NCBI GenBank assembly: GCA_028274465.1
Contig: CM051458.1
Coordinates: 14,275,566-14,339,565 of the forward strand
Direction: 5' to 3'
Length of the DNA stretch: 64,000 nt
Source: Plantago ovata
Lineage: Eukaryota; Streptophyta; Magnoliopsida; Lamiales; Plantaginaceae
A model generated the notes under the pieces. That model saw only the letters and a program-made list of their open reading frames with translations. It was not told where the DNA came from and made no database searches. This document shows, in pieces, positions 45,477 to 55,461 of this stretch. Numbering within the stretch: the stretch's first letter is position 1; each line of letters opens with the position of its first letter. The position numbers and the translations under genes are program-made.

Positions 45477-46879
45477 TGATGAACGTATTTTTGACGCGTT
45501 CATCTTGTCTTTTTTATCTTCTTTTGCTATCTTCTAGCCTCGTTTTTTGGTTAGTTTTGTAGAATAGTGTCACGTTTTGTGTTTTCTGCATTTTCAGGCA
45601 CTTAGATACGAAACGGCGTTTTTGGAGCTAAAAACGAGCCTTTTTGATGGAAAAGATGGCCCCGTTGAAGTTCCCCAATCTCCGTGGCTTGTTCGTAAGT
45701 GTTTGAGCATCAATAAGCATCGGGAAGGATGAGTCCAAGGCACCCGAGGGCCATGCGAGGGCAATAAGATTGAGTTTGAAGACAAAAATCTGCCCAGGAG
45801 CCAAGCTAAGCGCCTGGAATAGTGAAGCGCTCCGCTTCATTTTCCAGGAGCTTTAGCACAGAAGCCAAGCGAAGCGCTTGGAGTGCCAAAGCGCTTCGCT
45901 TGCCAAGCGCTCCTTGGCTTCTCCAAGCGGTCCGCTTGGCAGCGGTTACGTTTTCGGATTTTCCTTCTTAGATATGATCTTTGGTCATTTTTTGAATATC
46001 TTTTGAACTGTAACTTCGTTTTGGAGAGATCCTAAGCCCCAAAACTCAGAGAAAACTCAGATTACATTGTATTTTAGCTTGGGATTCAAGGTTTTGATTG
46101 GGATCCATCATTTGTAATCATCTACGGAGAGGTTTTCTTTGATTTCCACCGATTAGTGACAGCTTTGGTGGTAACTTGTATCACTCTCTTGTCTTGTAGT
46201 TTGATATGATGTATTCTGATTATTATTCATATGAATTGATGTCTATGTTGATGAATATGAGTAGCTAAATCTTTTGTGTTGGTGGTAGAATGTAGAATAT
46301 GCATGCTATGGGTTATGTTTATGCTTACATGAGATTGTGATTCAATCTTGCTGCAAATCCCTTCATATGGTTCTTAGTTGCCTATAAAATATATTCGAAT
46401 TGAGTATAGTGACAAACTCTTGGTCAATGAAAGCTATAGGATTGTATGTTAGAGATTTGCAGCATGCTAGATAAATGGTGTTGGTGACAAGCACCTCTAA
46501 AGTATTGATAGTGATCTTTTATGATGTGTGTCTTAAAGTTGCCTAGACGAGTTGCTTAGCAGACTCGATCGAAGGTTTTACGCACTGAACTTGTGAGCAT
46601 ATTCGTAACCCATGCATGTGTATTTGATTTCTACCACCAACCGTTTTCCAAGCTTGATTACATAAATCTGATTTCTCGTTGCTTTGTTCCAAAGAAAACA
46701 ATTCTACAAATATTTGAATTCGTTGACTGAAATTGCTAGCAAAGACCTCAAGCAAAGCCACGTTAGGTCCCGAGAGAACGACACTCGGGGATAACTTGCC
46801 ATTGCACTCTAGTTTGTGTAGTGATAAGTGTTCTTAGGCTTTTAAAACAAATTTAATTGGTGAAAAACGACAGTCATCA
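45477..46879 (+). repeat. 5' LTR of element A
   Basis: 1403 bp. It starts with TGATGAACG, 11 bases, then CGTTCATC, which can form a 8-9-bp hairpin. GAATAGTGTCACGTTT is at 45562. Palindromic AAGCGNNNCGCTT units fill about 45788-45945. The right copy lacks a segment of about 45 bp near 46395-46440 that this one has. Confidence 0.92.
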
Positions 46880-46882
46880 ATT

Positions 46883-46901
46883 TGGCGCCGCTGCCGGGGA
46901 C
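46883..46901 (+). other. Primer binding site of element A
   Basis: TGGCGCCGCTGCCGGGGAC begins three bases after the LTR end. It complements the 3' end of tRNA-Asp(GTC) except for one base. Confidence 0.85.
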
Positions 46902-47075
46902 TTAACTCCTTTGGTTGGTGTTTTTGTTTTGGTTTTTCAGCCAACATCACTTTCTCACCCCATTTCTTTCCCCCTATTTCTTTGTGCTTAATTCTATGTG
47001 TTCCGGTTTTTGTTTCACTAATGGGAACTAATTCTTGTCTGAGTGTTGTGTTGATTGCACTAGATTTCAGGCGAG

Positions 47076-48797
47076 ATGGCTGAGCAACCACTGAAGTTAC
47101 TCTCAAAAGTTACGGTTGGGCCTAGTGGTCCAGCTATTGTTCTCAATGATGCAACGAGGAATCTGGAGCTTAAAGGACACGTGTTCCAGCAATTACCCAA
47201 GTTCTATGGCGTGGACAATGAGGACGTCATTGCGTATGTGAATGACTTAGAGAATTTCGTGCTCTACTTGCCTAGACCGGATGGAATTACTGATGATGAT
47301 TTGCGGATGAAGGTTTTTGCTATGGGAGTTGGGGATAGAGCGAAGGCTTGGTTGAGAACCTTAGAAGATGGATCTTTGACCACATGGGCTCAAGTGTTTG
47401 AAAAATTTATGGATCGGTATTATCCCGCTTCCAAGACTATGGTTATGAAGAGACAAATCAGCACTTTTGAGCAGAAGTATGATGAAGCTTTCCATGAGGC
47501 TTATGATCGGTTTAAGGGGTTGCAATATCGGTGCCCACATCACGGCTTCGATGGAGGTCAGCTCATCCAATTCTTCTATAATGGTTTGCATCCTGGTGTT
47601 CAAGCACAAGTGGATAGCATTTGTGGAGGAAGCATGGGAGAGTTGTTTCCGAGTCAAGCTCAAGCTAAGTTGGATATAATGTACCGGAATTCTCAGAATC
47701 GGAATATAAGAGCCAAGATTCATTCAAAAGAACCTAGAGAAGAACCCATAACGGCTTTTGAAGAGAAAGTGGGTCGTGGTGATGACTATGAGCAAGGATT
47801 CGCCAGTCAACGTCAACATGCTGAGGTAAACTATGGGGTACCCGGATATGCTCCATCCTCTTTGGTCGCCATGGTGCAAAGCTTGGTAGAAAAGACCGAC
47901 AAGTTTATGGAATCTTATTACAAGAATCAGGCTATGAACGAGAAGCGGTTTGAGAACTTGGAGGCTAGTACTTCTTCTCTTAACAGGAAGTTGCAAGAGC
48001 TCATTGATAGAGGAGCTAGTCCTGAGCAAGAGAAGCTTTTGGGTAATACCGAGAGAGCTATGGCCATCACGGTGGTGACTAATATTCCAATTGAGATCAC
48101 GGTCACAAGAGAAGGAGCACGAGTAGAGGTTCCAAGTAGCAAGAAAATCTCTGAGCCTTGCGTTGCTAATGAGGAGCCTAAGCCCTCTATGGTTGAGGAA
48201 GAAGCTTCACATATTGAAGAAGAAAGCTCATCGTTTGAGGATGAGATGGTGGAAGTACCCGCACTTGAGAGCTTCGATGTGGAAATCGGTCTTGGCACGA
48301 AGGATGGTATATTGGCTACATTGGACACAGAAGCTGGAGTCAATGTCTTGCCGATGAATGTGTATGAAGAATCCCGGTTGACTGGTTTGAAGCCTATGTA
48401 AGCTATGGTTCAATTTGCTGATGGGTCTATGAGGAGACCTTTGGGAGTTCTCGAAGACTTGGTTATTAGAGTTGCCGGTGTTGAGGTGAAGACGAGCTTC
48501 ATAGTTATGCCGACTTCGGAAGCCAATCTTAAGGATGTGGTCCTGTTGGGAAGAGCCTTCATCAATAAGGTGCACATGGTGATTGACATGTACCGTCGTA
48601 CATGTAGTTTTGAGGTAGATGGCAAGCGACACATGTTGCGAGCCATTGTTAATTCATGTGTTGAGAAGACTTGCACTAACAAACTTATAGGATATTTTGG
48701 TCCTCTATTCCTTAGTTCAAATGTGCAGGGATTTCACCGATTAAAGAGGGCATTGATGGGGAAGTCTAGTACCCAATATGAATTCAACCCCAATTGA
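47076..48797 (+). CDS. Gag-protease ORF of element A, one internal stop
   Basis: ATG at 47076 is followed by a Ty3-type Gag: MKVFAMGVGDRAKAWLRTL, then the capsid pattern FEKFMDRYYP and CPHHGFDGGQLIQFFYNGL (about residues 70-190). An acidic linker leads to a retropepsin-like region where the expected DTG is DTE (LATLDTEAGVNVL), so the catalytic motif is altered. A TAA at 48399-48401 interrupts, and the same frame continues to 48797 with DVVLLGRAF. No CCHC knuckle is seen in A, whereas B has one. There is no RT or integrase. Gag would assemble particles; replication enzymes must come from another element. Confidence 0.85.
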
Positions 48798-48840
48798 GCC
48801 TTGAAGAGTCGAGCCAACGACGTGTAAACAAAGGCGCTTC

Positions 48841-48858
48841 TCGGGAGGCAACCCGAGG
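48841..48858 (+). other. Conserved hairpin after the protease ORF (element A)
   Basis: CTCGGG AGGCAA CCCGAG. Compared with B and C (TCCGGG...CCCGGA), stem positions differ but remain paired, and the loop is identical. Confidence 0.75.
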
Positions 48859-48989
48859 TGGTAAGTGTTTTGCATTTAGTTAGCTTTCTTTGCTTTTGTA
48901 GTTGTGGCCTGTGTGCCTTTTTAGTCTAGTGTTTGTCTTGGTGCCTTAGGTGATTAAGATAGGAAAAAATATCGAAAATCTGGAAACAG

Positions 48990-49145
48990 AGCCAAGCGAA
49001 GCGCTTGGTAAGCCCAAGCGGTCCACTTGGATTTCCAGTAAGAATTTCATTCTTACTGGAATTTCAAGCGGAGCGCCTGGAGCCTCCCAAGCGCTCCGCT
49101 TGCCAAACGAACCGCTTGGCTCCCGCCAAGCGGTCCGCCTGGACC
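48990..49145 (+). repeat. Internal palindrome array and long hairpin of element A
   Basis: AAGCGAAGCGCTTGG, AAGCGGTCCACTTGG, AAGCGCTCCGCTTG and AAGCGGTCCGCCTGG units repeat the array of A's own LTR. In their middle is a perfect 13-bp stem, TTCCAGTAAGAAT (49033-49045) with ATTCTTACTGGAA (49049-49061), around a 3-base loop. Confidence 0.8.
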
Positions 49146-49831
49146 CTGTACCCAGATTTTCCTCGTTTTTTTCATTCTTCTCACCTTTGCGCACCCGTTT
49201 TCACATGTTTCTTAAGTCCTTTCAAGTACTACTCATATATAGGAGATTGGACATGAACCTTTATATCAGGGAAGTGTACTTTCAATCCAATTTTTTCTTT
49301 TCATTCAACTTTTCTTTGCTCGAGGACGAGCAAAAGTTTAGGTTTGGGGAGGGGGTATTGGATTTTCAGTACTATATGCTTGTGTGGTTCGTACATGCCT
49401 GATTTTACTCAAGTTCATGCGATTTGTCGTATTTTTTTCAAATTTTTGCATGCATATCATCCATAGATTAGTTGTTGCACGTTGTTGTGTGTGGAGTTTA
49501 TTGCCAAGTCTTTTGAACTTTTTTATTGAGTAGACTAAGTGTTTATGACCATTGATCATATGTTGCATCACTTTGCAAGTAGTTTGAGGCTTGTCTCGCT
49601 TGGTTTGTCACATTCGCATGTGCACTAGTTAAGCTTAGTAGTCTCGACATCACCTTGAGTGGTGTTTCTTCTGCTGCGGTTCACGATGGCCTTATAAAAT
49701 GATGCATGTTAGAGTCTATGGTTGTAACCCGGGTAATTATGTACGTAAGAGGCGACAAGTTCTTCACCTCGATTAGAGATTGCCAAATGCCTAGGAAGGA
49801 GGTAGTGTGAGGTGTGCGATTCCTTGTATTA

Positions 49832-50055
49832 AACCTATTCTATCGAGTAGGTTTGGGGAGGGGGTTGCCTTATTTGATCTTGTCTTTCGTCTTTGAGTCG
49901 TTGTAAAGTTTCCCTTTTTCTTTTTCTTTTTGTTTTGTGTCCCAACCTATTCTTTCGAATAGGTTTGGGGAGGTGTCTTTGTAAAAGAGTCTTTCCATTT
50001 TCTTTTTCGTCTTTGTGCTCAAACCTATTCTTTCTAATAGGTTTGGGGAGGTGTT
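49832..50055 (+). other. Three hairpin-plus-purine-tract motifs (element A)
   Basis: Stems at 49832-49853, 49944-49965 and about 50021-50044 share AACCTATTC/GAATAGGTT with a 4-base loop, and each is followed by TTTGGGGAGG. In the first, one pair becomes T-G wobble; in the third, one pair is lost. The spacing is about 110 and 78 bp. Confidence 0.82.
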
Positions 50056-50792
50056 TTTGACACATAGTACTGCTGCTTGCCCCTATATAAAAAAAAAAGA
50101 AAGAGAAAAAGAAAAAAAAAAGAGAAAAGAAAAAAAGAAAGTAAAAAAAAAGAAGAAAGAAAATAAAGAATAAGACCCAAAAGCAAAAGAAGGGTCGTTG
50201 CAAGCCAAAAGCAGTCTCGTAGTGTCAAGTGTCATGTAAATATTTTGTCCTTGTGAAGTGTCGAGTTGTAAATTCTATCTTTCGTTTCGTGTCGCCTTTG
50301 TCCAAGGCCTGTTCTTGACCACCCTCGTCTTGCTATTCAAGAAGTGGTTGAAAGAGGCTCATTCTTGAGAGTCTGGGTAGAATAGGGGAGTGTTATCTTT
50401 CTAAGGGAACCCTCCTTCGTTTGATGAGAGCCAATATTGGTTCGCCCTCTCTTGAGGAAAAGTCTTGCTTGGTGAACAGTAGTAAGCCCTCGGTTTCATA
50501 GGCACGGGGCAATTGTAGTATGATAACATGCATCATTGTGTCGTCACTGACCAGGTCCAGGTAGAAGATGTTACGTGAGACTCCTTTGTTTAACCAAGTG
50601 CACTTGAGAATGTGTATATTCGCAATCGAGGCATACTTCAACCTATTTGCATGTCATGCTCATTTGGCTTTGTTCATAAGCATTTGGTAGATTCAATAGA
50701 TTAGTTCACTTTACTTGGCATGAGACTCCTTTTGTGTTGCATTTAGGATAGTTTGTTGCTTGAGGACAAGCAAAGGTTTGGTTTGGGGAGTT

Positions 50793-52160
50793 TGATGAAC
50801 GTATTTTTGACGCGTTCATCTTGTCTTTTTATCTTCTTTTGCTATCTTCTAGCCTTGTTTTTTGGTTAGTTTTGTAGAATAGTGTCACGTTTTGTGTTTT
50901 CTGCATTTTCAGGCACTTAGATACGAAACGGCGTTTTTGGAGCTAAAAACGAGCCTTTTTGATGGAAAAGATGGCCCCGTTGAAGTTCCCCAATCTCCGT
51001 GGCTTGTTCGTAAGTGTTTGAGCATCAATAAGCATCGGGAAGGATGAGTCCAAGGCACTCGAGGGCCATGCGAGGGCAAAAAGATTGAGTTTGAAGACAA
51101 AAATCTGCCCAGGAGCCAAGCTAAGCGCCTGGAATAGTGAAGCGCTCCGCTTCATTTTCCAGGAGCTTTAGCACAGAAGCCAAGCGAAGCGCTTGGAGTG
51201 CCAAAGCGCTTCGCTTGCCAAGCGCTCCGCTTGGCTTCTCCAAGCGGTCCGCTTGGCAGCGGTTACGTTTCGGATTTTCCTTCTTAGATATGATCTTTGG
51301 TCATTTTTTGAATATCTTTGAACTGTAACTTCGTTTTGGAGAGCTCCTAAGCCCCAAAACTCAGAGAAAACTCAGATTACATTGTATTTTAGCTTAGGAT
51401 TCAAGGTTTTGATTGGGATCCATCCTTTGTAATCATCTACGGAGAGGTTTTCTTTGATTTCCACCGATTAGTGACAGCTTTGGTGGTAACTTGTATCACT
51501 CTCTTGTCTTGTAGTTTGAGATGATGTATTCTAATTATTATTCATATGAATTGATGTCTATGTTGATGAATATGAGTAGCTAAATCTTTTGTGTTGGTGG
51601 TAGATAGTAGAATATGCATGCTATGGGTTATGTTTATGTTTACAAGAGATTGTGATTCAATCTTGCTGCAAATCCCTTCATATGGTTCTTATTTGCCTAT
51701 AAAATATATTCGAATTATAGGATTGTATGTTAGAGATTTGCAGCATGCTAGATAAATGGTGTTGGTGACAAGCACCTCTAAAGTATTGATAGTGATCTTT
51801 TATGATGTGTGTCTTAAAGTTGACTAGACGAGTTGCTTAGCAGACTCGATCGAAGGTTTTACGCACTGAACTTGTGAGCATATTCGTAACCCATGCATGT
51901 GTATTTGACTTCTACCACCAACCGTTTTCCAAGCTTGATTACATAAATCTGATTTCTCGTTGCTTTGTTCTAAAGAAAACAATTCTACAAACATTTGAAT
52001 TCGTTGACTGAAATTGCTAGCAAAGACCTCAAGCAAAGCCACGTTAGGTCCCGAGAGAACGACACTCGGGGACAACTTGTCATTGCATTCTAGTTTGTGT
52101 AGTGATAAGTGTTCTTAGGCTTTTAAAACAAATTTAATTGGTGAAAAACGACAGTCATCA
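50793..52160 (+). repeat. 3' LTR of element A
   Basis: 1368 bp, near-identical to 45477-46879 apart from scattered substitutions and a deletion of about 45 bp near 51715. It is preceded directly by the purine tract GTTTGGTTTGGGGAGTT. Confidence 0.92.
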
Positions 52161-52165
52161 AGCAC

Positions 52166-53849
52166 GGACATCTTCAAGTTCACCAATCCCAACCTTAACA
52201 TCAAAACTTTGAGGGACTGGCTCGGGATCCTCTTGCTCCTCCTCACTCTCATCAGAACCAAGGTCCTTCTCTTCTTCCTTGGCTAGTGGGGGTTCTTCAT
52301 CCTTGCAATGCTCACATTATGCAACCTTCTTGATGGTGATTTCAACAGGAAGATCACCCACCAAGGTAATGGACATAGACTTTTCAGTGTTGCTAGGAAA
52401 CTTCCCTTGCTCCCTACTCGCTCCACGGTCAGTCAACTCTTGCATCTTTTGATGGGCAAGCCTAGTGCTCTCTTCCAATCGATCAATCCTCGCCCTAGTC
52501 TTCTCAGAATCTTCTTCATAACGCTTAAGAAAACTTTGGGTGTGATCAACCATCTTTTGCAAGTTCTCCATGAGTAGAGCTGTCTTCGACTTCGGTTGCT
52601 CTTTGGGAGCGGGGTTTTCGCAGTGATCATTACCATAGCTAAGCCTACTACGGTCTTGGTTAGGGCCATAAGTTTGGCTCGCCGGTGCATATCCTTGATT
52701 GTTCCGGAACCCTCTTCTCCAAAATCCACCTCGAGGATTCCTACCATCTTGTCCGTAGCTAGCTTCTTGAGTACCAAATTCCGTAGCAAAGGCTTCCTCT
52801 TCGCCTCCTTGAACCCAATTGACATCATCATATGCAAGCTCCGATCTACACATATGAGCTCCATGCCCATAGTTCTTGCATATTCGGCAAACTTCGTTTG
52901 ACATAGCTGTTCCTGCGGAGTTCTTGAGGACTTGTTTCAACTCATTGGTAAAGCACTCGAATCGATCCTCATTCCCCCCATACATAGGGCCTCCTGAGTA
53001 GGTGGAGCTTCAGATCCACATCTCCTAACCATTGCTCTTGGATCCTTGAATTGCGAACCCTTAGCAAGCCTTTCGAAAACCGCCCAAACGGCTTCCGCGG
53101 TTTTTTTCCTCCCAAATATTGCCACGGCATTGGAAATCCACCACTTTTTGGTTCTCAAAGGTCAGTCCATTGTAGAAGTGTTGGATAAGATCCGAAAGCT
53201 CAGAACCATGGTGAGGGCACTTGTTCATGAGGTCTCGGGACCTCTCAAACGCGGTGTAGATGGTCTCATCATAGTCTTGTTTGAACCCAGTGATTTGCGC
53301 CTTAAGCGCGGTAGTCAAGGTGTGAGGGAAGTATTTCTCCATGAATGCTGAAAAAACCTTTTCCCAAGTGTCCAGCGAGCCCGCCGGTAGAGAACTCAAC
53401 CATGACTTTGCCCTGTCGCCAAGCCCCATAGCAAAAACCTTCATCCTCAACTCATCCGTTGTTATTTCAGCTCCGGATCGTGGGAGTTGGTTGACGAAAT
53501 CATCGATATCGTGCAAGTACCCCATCACATCTTCCCTTGCTAAGCCATAGAACCTCGGAAGTTGTTGGAACGCGTGGTTTTTTATTTCCAGATCTCGAGT
53601 TGCAGGCGAAAGAACAATCGCCGGTCCCCTCATACGATCCTTGGTGGGTTGAACCCATGCTTTCAGTGGTCTAGCTTCTGCCATTCTGACGATTTCCTTA
53701 AAAAGACTGTGTAGAGATTCAGAGAAATCGGTATCCTCTATTTCCTCTAGTTCACGTCGTCGAAGTAGTCGCCTTCTTTGGTGGTAGACTCTATCGATTT
53801 CAACGATTGGTTCAGCAAGCGGTGTTCCCCTAGATCGTGTACTTCGCAT
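52166..53849 (-). pseudogene. Gag of element B, frameshifted
   Basis: The frame from ATG 53849 shows an Arg-rich start, then Gag motifs MKVFAMGLGDRAKSWLSSL, FSAFMEKYFP and CPHHGSELSDLIQHFYNGL. Frameshifts near 53090 and 52960 lead to 52985-52317, which carries a CCHC knuckle (CRICKNYGHGAHMC) and the conserved GASREQGKFP end. A stop (TAA near 52317) and an acidic linker follow to the AGCAC duplication at 52161-52165, where element A interrupts. The closest relative in this window is element C. Confidence 0.85.
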
Positions 53850-53965
53850 ACACTATCTGTAACAAGCTAAGAAAGGAGTATCAGAGAGATTAAATAAAAT
53901 AAAACTACTAAAACTAGGAATTGAATGCTGAAAATATATAAAAGCTAAACAGAAAAAAGGAGTAT

Positions 53966-53985
53966 AGTCCCCGGCAACGGCGCCA
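53966..53985 (-). other. Primer binding site of element B
   Basis: TGGCGCCGTTGCCGGGGACT on the minus strand, three bases after the LTR. The first 17 bases are the exact complement of the plant tRNA-Asp(GTC) 3' end. Confidence 0.88.
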
Positions 53986-53988
53986 ATT

Positions 53989-55230
53989 TGATGAACCGGA
54001 ATTTGTCAGATTCAAATTAATCAAATTAATCAAATAAATTTGTTTTTTAGCCAAAGGCAATTCACAACTACAACGAAAACCGTAGTGTAGCAGTAAAATA
54101 ACCTCGAGTGTCGATCTCTAAGGACTATAACTAGCTTTATCTAATCTAATTTAAACTATAAAATCAACAGACGACTTAGCACAGATTTTTCTTATCAAGA
54201 TAATGGAAGTTAGTGATAGTATGATCATTCAAAGCATAGCAGGTTAATAATCATGCATGAAGTACCCGATCGTTTTGCATAGAGATCTAAGATCATGAAT
54301 TGTCCAATGTGTTCCGTTTTATTCAACACTACGAAGATAGAGGGCTTAGATAGATCAAAGAAATAAAGCAATAACTCAAAGTCTGATTCGCATTACCGCC
54401 ATCATGCATAATTAATAACCCTTCGCTAAGAAATCACATACTATCACCAACGATAGATTTAGCTACTCATAGATGTCATGCAATCAACAGAAATCATAGC
54501 AAGATTGAATGAAAACATGTTGAAAGATATATAATATAAATAGAAAAATCTGAGATACAATGTTACCGACGAAGGTTGTCAATCTCCGAAGAATCGCGAT
54601 CTCACAAGCTCCAAATTGTTTAGAAAAATTGTCTCCTATGCTAAGAATTCCCAGAACAGGCTCTGGAGAATTCCTCCCTGAAACTAATGAGAAAGGTATG
54701 AAAAAAGGTCTGAGAAAGTATGAAAAAACATAGAGAAACAGCAACTATATATAGGAGTTCGGCACGCGTGGGGCGAGTCGCCCCACACACCGGGCGAACC
54801 GCCTGGTGTGGGGCGAACCGCCCCACATCCCGGGCGAATCGCCTGGTGTGGGGCGAACCGCCCCACATCCCGGGCGAATCGCCCGGGAGCTTCAGTCGGC
54901 GAGAGACGCGTTTTTGGATTTCTTTTCCTTTTCGGACTCGGGTTTTGCCTTCTAGTGATCTTTTAGCCTTCAGACTCGACCCCTAGACTTAAAATCCCAT
55001 CCAGAATCTTCTAGATACTCCAAAAATGTCCTCGGAACACCGATTCTTCGTTCTCTTCCATATAATTGCCCGAAAACTACGTTTTTCACCTAAAACCTGT
55101 AAAATGCAAACTAAAGGGAAACGTGACACTATTCTAACAAAATGCACTATAATATAGCTAAATTAACATAGAGGATCGCAAAAATAGGTGAAAAAAGACT
55201 CGAATGAAGGTGTAAAATACACGTTCATCA
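53989..55230 (-). repeat. 5' LTR of element B (right)
   Basis: 1242 bp, pair of 37252-38498. Palindromic GGCGAACCGCC / GGCGAATCGCC array at about 54768-54888; shared word GAATAGTGTCACGTTT on the minus strand (55134-55119). Confidence 0.92.
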
Positions 55231-55235
55231 CTCTT

Positions 55236-55461
55236 CCTTGAACATTTACTTTTATTCATGCAATGATCTTTTTCCTGGTGTAAGAAATAGTAATAGTTTT
55301 ACCAGCTGGAAAATCTGAATTATTCCATTGTAATGGAATATTTATATGCTGCAACTCGATTGCTTGTAGGAATCAGTTTTGATGGGTTACAGTGCTCTTG
55401 ATGGCTTGATATTTGATAACTATATATTACTGCAATCATGATTTTTGGAGACATATTGTTC
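55236..55461. other. Helitron sequence between element B and the helicase stop
   Basis: AT-rich continuation of the sequence interrupted at 37251. No gene is seen; it should lie 3' of the helicase in the Helitron transcript. Confidence 0.45.

Larger units (their letters stand above)
45477..52160 (+). mobile_element. LTR element A, Gag-protease-only, complete
   Basis: LTRs at 45477-46879 and 50793-52160 start TGATGAACG and end CAGTCATCA; target duplication AGCAC at 45472-45476 and 52161-52165. A primer site TGGCGCCGCTGCCGGGGAC lies at 46883, differing at one base from the tRNA-Asp(GTC) complement. It encodes one gag-protease ORF, then 2 kb of non-coding sequence with conserved hairpins, then purine tract GGTTTGGGGAGTT before the 3' LTR. 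It resembles the TR-GAG class of non-autonomous plant elements. It is inserted just before the protease active site of element B. Confidence 0.93.
37252..55230 (-). mobile_element. LTR element B, Athila-like Gag-protease element with nested insertions
   Basis: LTRs at 37252-38498 and 53989-55230 start TGATGAACCGG and end CGTTCATCA; target duplication CTCTT at 37247-37251 and 55231-55235. On the minus strand: primer site at 53985, gag, zinc knuckle, protease, non-coding structured region, a further ORF (40892-40077) and a purine tract before the left LTR. No RT, RNase H or integrase is present. Inside lie a CACTA element and LTR element A. Without them the element is about 8.3 kb. Several frameshifts break gag, and the two LTRs differ by scattered changes including a 9-bp ATCAAATTA duplication. 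Confidence 0.92.

Noticed and set aside
46543-46761. Open frames in the LTRs of A (also 45594-45840, 50909-51155)
   Set aside because: Present in both LTR copies, antisense or without domain; non-coding LTR sequence.
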